A DNA stretch of 35,653 nucleotides from a virus, in the IMG/VR virus record IMGVR_UViG_3300031772_002647, positions 1-35,653 of that record. The stretch is one strand, 5' to 3'. The notes beneath the pieces were generated by a model, which did not search any database, was not told the origin of the DNA, and saw only the letters and a program-made list of their open reading frames with translations. Both the position numbers and the translations under genes were made by a program. This document shows, one piece after another, positions 17,729 to 24,724 of the stretch (the first letter of the stretch is position 1; each line of letters begins with the position of its first letter).

Positions 17729-18864
17729 ATCAAAATTCTAATAGAATAAGAAGTGTGGGGAAACAGACATATGGGCATGATAATATAGACATATATTATT
17801 GGGGAGAAAATACTTGGTTGGATATAGGAGATTACTGTTCCATATCAGGACATATATTAGTCTATCTAGGAGGAAACCATCGGATAGATTGGGCCACAAC
17901 ATATCCGTTTGGACACGTAAATAAGAATACGTTTAATATGTTTGATGGAAAAGGTCACCCAGGAACCAAGGGAGATGTAAAAATTGGAAATGATGTTTGG
18001 ATAGGAACATATGTTACCATTATGAGCGGAGTAACTATAGGAGATGGAGCATGTATAGCTTGCAATTCGGTAGTGACAAAAGATGTGCCTCCATATGGCA
18101 TCGCCGGTGGCAACCCTGCCAAGTTAATAAAAAACAGGTTTTCAGATGATATCATCAAAAAGTTTCTTTATCATAAGTGGTGGGAATTAGACGTTTCAAC
18201 AATAAATAAAATTTCTCCCTTGTTATGTTCCGATAAATTTGATATATTATTTGAGACTTTGGAAAAACTTAAAAAACCTATGATAGACTTGGAAAACAAG
18301 ATTAATGATCTATATCGAACTCCGTCTGATATAAATGAACATATACCTACCCTTATAAAATTCGCTTCGGAGTGCGAACATATCACCGAAATGGGAGTAA
18401 GAGGAATTTTTACAACTTGGGTATTTTTAGGAGCCAGCCCCAAAAAATTGGTAAGTTATGATTTATACAATCCCTCACATTATGGATCAAACATACAAGA
18501 CGTTTATGATGTAGCTGAATCATATGGAATAGATTTTAAATTCGTGGAATCAGATGTGTTAAAGGTTACAATAGATCAGACCGACCTTTTATTTTTAGAC
18601 ACATGGCACTCATATGATCAATTAAAAGGAGAACTAGCTCTACATTCTTCAAAAGTAAACAAATATATTGTAATGCATGATACCACCACTTATGCTCATA
18701 AAAATGAAGCATTGACATCCGAACATTCTGAAATCGTGGAGGTGGAAACCGGAAAAGGAATTTGGCCAGCGGTGGAAGAATTTTTAGCCTCTACAACAGA
18801 ATGGGAACTTTTAGAGAGACACATAAATAACAATGGATTGACCGTTTTAAAAAGAATAAAATAA
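17725..18864 (+). CDS. fusion: hexapeptide-repeat acyltransferase plus methyltransferase-like domain
   Basis: The N-terminal part (about 1-180) is a left-handed beta-helix acyltransferase of the CatB/WbbJ-xenobiotic type: [19 protein letters not shown] followed by [33 protein letters not shown] is the classical ending. The C-terminal part (about 205-379) looks like a class I SAM methyltransferase: [14 protein letters not shown] as a weak motif [28 protein letters not shown], and IVMHDT, as in Methyltransf_24/CmcI-like domains. At 379 residues it is about the sum of both. The two halves are separated by a short Lys/Asp-rich helix. I infer acetylation and methylation of a sugar by one protein. 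The first half is secure, the second less so. Confidence 0.8.
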   Translation: MNQNSNRIRSVGKQTYGHDNIDIYYWGENTWLDIGDYCSISGHILVYLGGNHRIDWATTYPFGHVNKNTFNMFDGKGHPGTKGDVKIGNDVWIGTYVTIMSGVTIGDGACIACNSVVTKDVPPYGIAGGNPAKLIKNRFSDDIIKKFLYHKWWELDVSTINKISPLLCSDKFDILFETLEKLKKPMIDLENKINDLYRTPSDINEHIPTLIKFASECEHITEMGVRGIFTTWVFLGASPKKLVSYDLYNPSHYGSNIQDVYDVAESYGIDFKFVESDVLKVTIDQTDLLFLDTWHSYDQLKGELALHSSKVNKYIVMHDTTTYAHKNEALTSEHSEIVEVETGKGIWPAVEEFLASTTEWELLERHINNNGLTVLKRIK

Positions 18865-18866
18865 AT

Positions 18867-18895
18867 TTGGAATACCCAATCAGTATATGTATAAT
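18867..18895 (+). promoter_or_regulatory. candidate sigma70-like promoter upstream of methyltransferase gene
   Basis: TTGGAA (18867-18872) and a perfect TATAAT (18890-18895) are 17 bases apart in one of the few gaps of the glycan operon. The expected transcription start, around 18902, would fall just inside the gene that starts at 18898, so either start or promoter may be shifted or the TATAAT is a coincidence in AT-rich DNA. Evidence is positional only. Confidence 0.3.
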
Positions 18896-18897
18896 TT

Positions 18898-19485
18898 ATG
18901 AATGAAGATGCCTCAGAATTTGATAAAAATGGATTTTTTACATCCGAGAAAGTTACTCATTTTAATTGCGAAATTTTAAAATCGACATTATGTAATTTTT
19001 TGAAAACCAAATCAGTATTAGATTTGGGATGTGGGGATGGGTTTTATATCAAACACTTAGAGCCAGTTTGTTTGAAGGTACAGGGATATGATGGAAACCC
19101 ATACACTAAAAAATTGACAGGTGGGTTAGGAGATTCTTCTGATTTATCACAAGTTCAAAATTTTTATAAATATGATTGGGTTATCTCATTTGAGACGGGG
19201 GAACATATACCGGTTGAGTTTGAAGGAAATTTTATAAACAATTTATGTAGACACGCTAAAGAAGGAATAATTCTTTCTTGGGCATCAATTGATCAAGAAG
19301 GCCAACCTCAACCAGGAACGGGTCATGTAAATTGTAGACCAAATAGTTATTTGATAGAAAAAATGTACGAAAAAAGTTTTTTGTGCGATTATAATCGCAC
19401 TAATTTTTTTAGACATAAAATGGATTTATGGTGGTTAAAGTTTAATTTGATGGTTTTTTATAAAGTGGATAGTTTAATAATATGA
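18898..19485 (+). CDS. class I SAM-dependent methyltransferase
   Basis: Small methyltransferase, 195 residues. Motif I is perfect, VLDLGCGDGFY (about 40-50), followed by VQGYDGNPYT (acidic loop binding the SAM ribose), YDWVISFETGEHIP (motif IV region with Glu-x-x-Glu/His) and ILSWASIDQ. This is the Methyltransf_23/11 type common in glycan and small-molecule clusters. It starts after a 33-base gap with a promoter-like sequence and ends by overlapping the epimerase gene (ATGA). An 18-base perfect palindrome lies in its coding region at 19383-19400. The acceptor is unknown; a sugar is likely from context. Confidence 0.85.
   Translation: MNEDASEFDKNGFFTSEKVTHFNCEILKSTLCNFLKTKSVLDLGCGDGFYIKHLEPVCLKVQGYDGNPYTKKLTGGLGDSSDLSQVQNFYKYDWVISFETGEHIPVEFEGNFINNLCRHAKEGIILSWASIDQEGQPQPGTGHVNCRPNSYLIEKMYEKSFLCDYNRTNFFRHKMDLWWLKFNLMVFYKVDSLII
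19383..19400. repeat. 18-bp perfect palindrome GTGCGATTATAATCGCAC
   Basis: Bases 19383-19391 are the exact reverse complement of 19392-19400, with no spacer. The match stops sharply on both sides. It lies within the methyltransferase coding sequence about 85 bases before its end. It could be a protein-binding operator, a recombination or cleavage site, or chance, though nine consecutive paired bases in one spot is unlikely by chance at a given site. Confidence 0.75.
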
Positions 19486-20492
19486 AAAAAAGTATATTGA
19501 TAACGGGTGTCGCGGGTCTAATTGGTTCGAGATTGGCTGACTGGATTGTAAAAAATAAACCAGAGTATGACGTTATTGGAATAGACGACCTCTCCGGAGG
19601 GTATATAGAAAATGTAGACCCTTCCATAAAATTCCATAACATAATACTTGGTGCCAAAGAACATGATTTGGGAGTGGAATCAATTTTTTCAAAATATAAT
19701 CCGGAATATGTTTTTCATTTTGCTGCATATGCGGCCGAATGTTTAAGTCCTTTCATAAGAAAATACAATTATCAAAACAATTTGATAGCTACCGCTGACG
19801 TAGTAAATAATTGTATTAAATATGGTGTAAAAAGATTGGTCTTCACATCAACCCTGGCGGTATATGGCGACGCAGTTCCTCCGTTTGATGAAACCATGAC
19901 TCCTTTACCTATTGATCCGTATGGAGTTTCAAAATATGCATGTGAGTTGGATATTAGAATTGCGGGAAAACAACATGGGTTGGATTGGTGCGTTCTCCGA
20001 CCACACAATGTTTACGGCGTAAAGCAAAATATTTGGGATAAATATAGAAACGTATTAGGAATCTGGATGTATCAACATTTAAACAATGAACCAATGTCAA
20101 TATTCGGAGATGGTTCACAAACGAGAGCATTTAGTTTTATCGACGACAGTGTTCCGTGTATGTGGAACGCAGCTGTTTTACCAGAAGCATCTAAACAGAT
20201 TATAAATTTAGGAGGGAAAACTCACACGACTATAAAAGAAGCATGTGAAACTTTACAATCTATAATAGGAGGAGGAACTATATCATATAAAGAAGCCCGC
20301 CACGAAGTTAAAAACGCTTACGTTACATGGCAGAAATCTGTGAATATTTTGGGATATGTTGAAAATTATACTTTGGAACAAGGTCTATCCTCAATGTGGA
20401 ATTGGGCTCAAAGACAACAAAAAAGACAAAGATTTGAATGGAATAAATTTGAACTAAATAATGGAGTATATTCATATTGGAAAACAAAATGA
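19482..20492 (+). CDS. UDP-glucose 4-epimerase-like SDR (NDP-sugar epimerase)
   Basis: Extended SDR with LITGVAGLIGSRL (residues 5-17), IDDLSGGY (as in GalE and UDP-GlcNAc epimerases), VFHFAAYAAE, FTSTLAVYG with the catalytic Ser, DPYGVSKYACE with the Tyr-Lys pair, LRPHNVYG and FGDGSQTRAFSFIDD. It has 336 residues, normal for the family. ATGA overlaps bind it to the methyltransferase before and the transferase after. The likely reaction is 4-epimerisation of an NDP-sugar, or decarboxylation/epimerisation in a related branch. The C-terminal tail (QRQQKRQRFEWNKFEL) is unusually basic. Confidence 0.85.
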   Translation: MKKSILITGVAGLIGSRLADWIVKNKPEYDVIGIDDLSGGYIENVDPSIKFHNIILGAKEHDLGVESIFSKYNPEYVFHFAAYAAECLSPFIRKYNYQNNLIATADVVNNCIKYGVKRLVFTSTLAVYGDAVPPFDETMTPLPIDPYGVSKYACELDIRIAGKQHGLDWCVLRPHNVYGVKQNIWDKYRNVLGIWMYQHLNNEPMSIFGDGSQTRAFSFIDDSVPCMWNAAVLPEASKQIINLGGKTHTTIKEACETLQSIIGGGTISYKEARHEVKNAYVTWQKSVNILGYVENYTLEQGLSSMWNWAQRQQKRQRFEWNKFELNNGVYSYWKTK

Positions 20493-21226
20493 AAATAAAC
20501 TTACTAGCAAGACACTGTAACTTCTCAGCAAATAGTGCTAACAAAAAGAATCGGCCGGAGTGGTTTGATAAAGAGAAGATATTTCAATCATTGATGAATT
20601 CCATAGAAGATGATGAACGGGTCAACGTCACTATATTATTTGATGGAGATGTAAGCACACATTTTCTTAAAAATGAAAAAAGGTGTAAAATTGTGGAGAA
20701 AAAGGGGGGAAACGATGGCCAGAGTTTTTTGAACTTATTAGAATACACCAAGGCTCAGAATTACTCAGACGGTGATATAATTTATTTTGTAGAAGATGAT
20801 TATTTTCATAGAGCAGGATGGCAAGATGTTTTAATCGATGGGTTCGAACATTTAAGTTGTGATTATTTTACTTTATATGATCACAATGACAAATACACGT
20901 ATACTGCATACGAGACACTTCAATCTTCAATATACCCAACTAAGTATTGTCATTGGAGAACTTGTCCGTCCACAACTAACACGTATGCCATGTTAGCATC
21001 AACTTTTAGAAAACATTATCAACATCATGTAGATTATTGTGATTTGTCTAGGGGTTATACAAGGGATCACGATAAGTTTCTAAATCTGTGGAAAATAGGC
21101 TCTAACCTAGTATCATCTATTCCGGGATATTCGACTCATTGTGAAAATGAATACATGTCTCCAGTTGTGGATTGGGCTTTAAAATTTAAAAACTTGACAT
21201 ATGATTACGATATGTCGAACAGATAA
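20489..21226 (+). CDS. probable glycosyltransferase (GT-A-like), 245 aa
   Basis: A GT-A-like protein with an opening KINLLARHCNF strand, a VNVTILFDGD strand (about 49-58), and IIYFVEDDYFHRAGW (about 96-110), in which Glu-Asp-Asp occupies the metal-binding place and the following aromatic segment resembles GT families acting on protein or lipid acceptors. The later segment is rich in Tyr, His and Cys. The start is the ATG at 20489 that forms ATGA with the epimerase stop; a GTG/ATG-type opening at 20477 would add four residues. It belongs to the same coupled operon. Family assignment is tentative. Confidence 0.62.
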   Translation: MKINLLARHCNFSANSANKKNRPEWFDKEKIFQSLMNSIEDDERVNVTILFDGDVSTHFLKNEKRCKIVEKKGGNDGQSFLNLLEYTKAQNYSDGDIIYFVEDDYFHRAGWQDVLIDGFEHLSCDYFTLYDHNDKYTYTAYETLQSSIYPTKYCHWRTCPSTTNTYAMLASTFRKHYQHHVDYCDLSRGYTRDHDKFLNLWKIGSNLVSSIPGYSTHCENEYMSPVVDWALKFKNLTYDYDMSNR

Positions 21227-21230
21227 TATT

Positions 21231-22043
21231 ATGTCAATATCTACAATAATACCATCCTATAAAAATCCAAAGTTCCTTGATGCTTGTATACATTCTTGTA
21301 TTAAAGGAAAAAAAAATGAAACGACGAAAATAATAGTTGTCGTTGATGGGTTCATCGGAGAATCTCAACATGTTCTAAATAAATACGAGGGGGGAATTGA
21401 GATACTTGATCTTGGTCAAAACATGGGTATGGATAAAGCTATAAATTATGGTGTGTGGAATTGTGAAAGTGAAAATATATTCGTTGTGAACGATGACCAA
21501 ATTTTCTCTGATAACTGGGATGTTGATTTATCTGAGTTGAACTTGGAAAAAACGGTATATACCATAGAACAGATCGAAAGATCACACGGAATATTCGGAT
21601 TCACTGTAAATAACTTTGGAGACACAGTTGATACATTTAATCAATCAAAATTCGATGATTTTGTTAAGGTAAATAAAAGCGACAAATCCACCGAATCCGG
21701 GCGGATATTTCCATTCTTGATGAAGAAAAAATGGTTTATGTCAGCCGGAGGGTTTGAAGATTTTAAATCTCCGTTTTGGACGGACGTGGATTTCTTTTTG
21801 AAACTAGAGTTAATGGGGTTAGAATTCAGAAGAACATATAAAACCATGTTGTTTCACTGGGGATCATCTGCAACTAAAAACAGAGTCGATTCGGAAGCAA
21901 TAAAATTTAAATCGAGTGAAGGACCGGCCGCACAACTGTTTTACTATAAATGGGGATACATGCCACAGATGGGAGGAAATAATTATAAAAATACAAAATA
22001 TCCACATTCACAAACTGAGGTTAAAGGAGTAATTTTTAACTAA
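21231..22043 (+). CDS. GT2 family glycosyltransferase
   Basis: Opens directly with STIIPSYKNPKFLDACI, the canonical family 2 start, followed by KIIVVVDGF and then ILDLGQNMGMDKAINYGV (the conserved N-x-G-x-x-x-A-x-N-x-G block). The acidic metal site is FVVNDDQIFSDNW (near 94-106). A later FWTDVDFFLKLELMGLEFRR matches the ED-x-D-F-x-x-R-x-x-x-x-G region of the acceptor side. The start is taken as ATG 21231, four bases after the previous stop, not the upstream in-frame opening at 21201 that overlaps it. The length, 270 residues, is normal. It is the last gene clearly tied to glycan assembly. Confidence 0.86.
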   Translation: MSISTIIPSYKNPKFLDACIHSCIKGKKNETTKIIVVVDGFIGESQHVLNKYEGGIEILDLGQNMGMDKAINYGVWNCESENIFVVNDDQIFSDNWDVDLSELNLEKTVYTIEQIERSHGIFGFTVNNFGDTVDTFNQSKFDDFVKVNKSDKSTESGRIFPFLMKKKWFMSAGGFEDFKSPFWTDVDFFLKLELMGLEFRRTYKTMLFHWGSSATKNRVDSEAIKFKSSEGPAAQLFYYKWGYMPQMGGNNYKNTKYPHSQTEVKGVIFN

Positions 22044-22390
22044 TGAACTTAGAATTCATATTTTTTAATGTCCTTTTTTTGTTAATCTGGTTTAAAACCG
22101 AAGCGTTCTTGGAATATTCTAAATTACTTGGATTAACAAAACTATTCCGTATAGATAAATTTGAAAAATTAAAAAGTGAAGATTTTGAGTTAACCTACCA
22201 TTCATTTTTAAAAAAACATGTCGCTAGTGGAAAATATAGTAGATTTTTTTTCAATCTGATCACATGTCCAATATGTCTAATGTGTTGGTCTTGTGTTCCA
22301 GTGTTATATTTACATGGGATAGGAATATATAGTCTTTATGTAGTGTCTATTTTGTTTATATACTATTTATTCTCAAAAGTAATGAGATGA
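22043..22390 (+). CDS. small membrane protein with CPICLMCW motif
   Basis: 115 residues with an N-terminal hydrophobic segment (about 3-17), an amphipathic basic middle and a C-terminal hydrophobic pair (about 72-112). A CPICLMCW motif (about 75-82) lies at the edge of the second membrane region; Cys pairs like this occur in small phage membrane proteins of unknown role and could bind metal or form a disulphide. The start shares a base with the previous stop (TAATG) and the end overlaps the next start (ATGA). I do not assign a function. Confidence 0.68.
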   Translation: MNLEFIFFNVLFLLIWFKTEAFLEYSKLLGLTKLFRIDKFEKLKSEDFELTYHSFLKKHVASGKYSRFFFNLITCPICLMCWSCVPVLYLHGIGIYSLYVVSILFIYYLFSKVMR

Positions 22391-22668
22391 ATATAAATAA
22401 TTTTACAGACTTTTACAATCTTATAAAATCGTGCGGGCTTCAATCCGTTTCTCCGTTCAACAATTTTATATCTACCGTAGAACAATATGTATCTATATGT
22501 GAATGTGATAACCCTTCGTTAAAAGCTGCTAAATTAGCAGATTCTATTAACATATATGAGAGCATTATATCGGGAGCAGTTTCTTCATATATAAACACAT
22601 TTAAATCGAAAAAATCGGTTTCAGTTATACATTTTTACAACAGAGGGAGATTGGTCAGAACGTACTAA
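22387..22668 (+). CDS. hypothetical protein, 93 aa
   Basis: Not recognised. It is mainly helical in character: Asn/Asp/Ser-rich with an Ala-Lys-Leu-Ala helix near the middle and a short basic C-terminus (YNRGRLVRTY). No membrane or signal sequence is visible. It starts by ATGA overlap with the membrane protein gene and its TAA stop (22666-22668) overlaps the TAG stop of the minus-strand nuclease gene (22665-22667), so the two genes converge with no room for a separate terminator. Confidence 0.6.
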   Translation: MNINNFTDFYNLIKSCGLQSVSPFNNFISTVEQYVSICECDNPSLKAAKLADSINIYESIISGAVSSYINTFKSKKSVSVIHFYNRGRLVRTY

Positions 22669-23555
22669 TCTTTATCAGCTTTACCATCACAATTAATTTT
22701 TTTATGGGGACAATATTTACAATTTTTCTTTGCTTTTCCGGGTACTTTTGGGAATACTCCGTTTTCTTTGTATTGCCCGTCTTCGTTAAAGCATTCATTT
22801 ATAAACATAATAAACCCATTGATCGACTTAGCGATTGAAGGTTTGTTGTGGGTAGGTATAAATTTCTGAATTCTACTCTGAGGATATGAGACGTTTTCAT
22901 ACAGTTTTCTTTTCAATATGAAAAATTCTACTTCTATATCATCCAGCGGAACATCAAACTTTTTAGAATAAAATGCTTTGTATAGAAGAAGTTGACTATA
23001 TTTGCTTTCATCCGCCTTCATATGATCATTCCACCCGGTGGCAGAAGTTTTAAAATCTATTATTTTATATTTATTTGTTTCTTTGTCTCTTAAAACTAGA
23101 TCTATGAAAGCTACAAATTGAACGTTGTTTTTAATATCCACTTCCAATGGAAATTCTGTTCCTATAAACTCATATTTTTTACTGGGAAAATTTCTCAGAC
23201 GTATAGCAGTAGATGTAAACGTTTTTATCACATCCTCGGCGTCAAAGCAGAATTCGGTATATTCATCTTCCGTATATTTTACTGGATTATTTTTTTCCCC
23301 ACCTTGTAACTCTCTATCGAACGCGGGTTTAAATATGTCATATAAGTTCAATGAATCTGCTTCCGAATTTCCTTTGGTATATAGAAGTTTTATATATTCC
23401 TGGACCGCTTCGTGTATCGCTGTTCCGAAGGACATGTTTATAGACCCCTCATACACTCTTAATCCCTTCAAATAATCAAGTTTCCATCTATTGGGACAGT
23501 TAAACCAATTTGCATATTGGGAATAACTGACACGCTTCTTTTTAATCTCTTCCAT
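22665..23555 (-). CDS. PD-(D/E)XK nuclease, RecB/Cas4-like with probable Fe-S cysteines
   Basis: The only minus-strand gene. It has the PDDEXK_1 order: GTAIHEAV (His motif, about 43-50), AFIDLVL (first acidic residue), IIDFKTS (Asp-x-Lys core) and YSQLLLYKAF (the Q-x-x-x-Y block). Cys residues at 20, 279, 282 and 289 match the one-plus-three spacing of AddB- and Cas4-type nucleases that hold a 4Fe-4S cluster, so a cluster is likely. There are 296 residues. It may be a DNA exonuclease for recombination, replication or host-DNA processing. Its start is 49 bases from the divergent secreted-protein gene, so the gap should hold promoters both ways. It converges with the gene at 22387. Confidence 0.86.
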   Translation of the reverse strand: MEEIKKKRVSYSQYANWFNCPNRWKLDYLKGLRVYEGSINMSFGTAIHEAVQEYIKLLYTKGNSEADSLNLYDIFKPAFDRELQGGEKNNPVKYTEDEYTEFCFDAEDVIKTFTSTAIRLRNFPSKKYEFIGTEFPLEVDIKNNVQFVAFIDLVLRDKETNKYKIIDFKTSATGWNDHMKADESKYSQLLLYKAFYSKKFDVPLDDIEVEFFILKRKLYENVSYPQSRIQKFIPTHNKPSIAKSINGFIMFINECFNEDGQYKENGVFPKVPGKAKKNCKYCPHKKINCDGKADKD

Positions 23556-23604
23556 CCATACAATGTATGTTAAATTTGTGAAGTTGTCTACTACTTATAA
23601 TTGT

Positions 23605-24369
23605 ATGAAATATATAATTGTTTTGATAACATTGATTGCTTTAAACCTTCTAGCGTCTGAAGTTGAGATGTCATATTATCCATTAAAATATTCCGGAAAA
23701 ATGGAGAACGTTGTGTTTTATGATTCCGGAAAGTTTGAAACCAATAATATAGTAATCGGAAAAACTTATCAGTTTAATAAGTGTCAATTGGATTTCAATA
23801 CAGAAACGAATTCTTTTTTGGATTTAGCGTTATCCGATGACACGTTGATTCATATAGATGAGGGATCTCAGTTTAAATTTCATACATTTCTAACGTCTGT
23901 GGAAAACACCGACGACTTACCAACCATAGCAAGAATATCAAACCAAAATTACATATGCTCTCTAATGGTTGGAATGGTGGACATAGTCAACTCTTCTACC
24001 AATGGGACATTTTTATTACAAACTCCCAGAATAACAATTGTTTTAAAAAAAGGAAAATATAGAGTTGTAGTTCAGGGAAAAACCACGGTTATAGCAGTGT
24101 TGGAGGGAAAGGCGGTTATTTATAAAATCATAGAATCGAAGGAACTTGAAATAAAAGAAAACAGTTTTGCACATGTAACCACATATTTTAGCCTCAGTGG
24201 GAAGGGGATTGATGTGTTAAATAATGGAAGGCCCACTGCGAACGTTCGCCCAATACAACTCGACGATGTAGACAAAATAAAATCCAGTTGTGACGATCTG
24301 ACATCTTCAAAATCTAAAATTTTGTTTTCTATAGTAGATAAAAAGGTTCTTGGAATAAAGATTCGTTGA
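23605..24369 (+). CDS. secreted FecR-domain-like protein, 254 aa
   Basis: A classical signal peptide starts at ATG 23605: a Lys followed by a hydrophobic run (about 3-16) ending LLAS, with cleavage expected near residue 17-18. The mature part has the FecR-type beta pattern: a strand-rich region with DDTLIHIDEGSQFKF (compare the family's LxDGSxVxL), then FLLQTPRITIVLKKGKYRVVV and TTVIAVLEGKAVIY, the last resembling the V-x-E-G-x-V strand of FecR domains. An in-frame opening at 23563 would add 14 residues before the signal peptide and is rejected. It is translated divergently from the nuclease gene. FecR-like periplasmic proteins are odd in a phage; the role is unknown. Confidence 0.72.
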   Translation: MKYIIVLITLIALNLLASEVEMSYYPLKYSGKMENVVFYDSGKFETNNIVIGKTYQFNKCQLDFNTETNSFLDLALSDDTLIHIDEGSQFKFHTFLTSVENTDDLPTIARISNQNYICSLMVGMVDIVNSSTNGTFLLQTPRITIVLKKGKYRVVVQGKTTVIAVLEGKAVIYKIIESKELEIKENSFAHVTTYFSLSGKGIDVLNNGRPTANVRPIQLDDVDKIKSSCDDLTSSKSKILFSIVDKKVLGIKIR

Positions 24370-24399
24370 CACTTATAATGTTTATGTTACTATTTGAGA

Positions 24400-24723
24400 A
24401 TGACTTTAGACCAACTACATTCTCTTACCGAAGAAGAATTACTGATGTTGCTGTATATTGTAAATAATGTACCAACTAGAATATTAACGTATGAGATAAG
24501 TCCCAATCTATTGTGTTCCATTAGAGATGCTTCGTTACTACAATTTGTTATTGACGCGGAAAAAGATTTAACCGACTCTGGAAAATCTATACATTCCTCA
24601 TTAAAAAACAAATTGGGAATAACCCAGCCCCCCGCAGAAGCTCCAATTACAGCATCCGCAGAAGCTCCAATTACAGCATCCGCAGAAGCTCCAATTACAT
24701 CATCCGAAGAATCTTTGAAATAA
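24400..24723 (+). CDS. small protein with C-terminal AEAPITAS repeats, 107 aa
   Basis: Residues 1-73 are helical and acidic/Leu-rich (LHSLTEEELLMLLYIV near the start); residues about 74-107 are a low-complexity tail of three near-identical octapeptides (AEAPITAS, AEAPITAS, AEAPITSS) after a Pro-Pro. No family is recognised. The start is ATG 24400; a TTG two codons earlier (24394) is also in frame. A TTGACA at 24366-24371 followed 16 bases later by TACTAT is a possible promoter, but it would place the RNA start at or near the ATG. The gene ends one base before the GTG start of the DNA polymerase. Confidence 0.62.
   Translation: MTLDQLHSLTEEELLMLLYIVNNVPTRILTYEISPNLLCSIRDASLLQFVIDAEKDLTDSGKSIHSSLKNKLGITQPPAEAPITASAEAPITASAEAPITSSEESLK
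24634..24705 (+). repeat. three tandem 24-bp repeats in coding sequence
   Basis: Units 24634-24657, 24658-24681 and 24682-24705 each encode Ala-Glu-Ala-Pro-Ile-Thr-(Ala/Ser)-Ser. Units 1 and 2 are identical at the DNA level and unit 3 differs only near its end (ACATCA for ACAGCA). The near-perfect identity suggests recent slippage and a copy number that may vary between related genomes. Confidence 0.9.
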
Positions 24724-24724
24724 C

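Noticed and set aside
23118-23475. Two + strand open frames opposite the minus-strand nuclease gene
   Set aside because: They lie wholly inside the well-supported nuclease gene, have no recognisable motifs and are best explained as antisense shadows.
24366-24393. TTGACA with TACTAT as a firm promoter for the gene at 24400
   Set aside because: The -10 match is poor and the predicted RNA start falls at the ATG; left as a remark in the gene entry.
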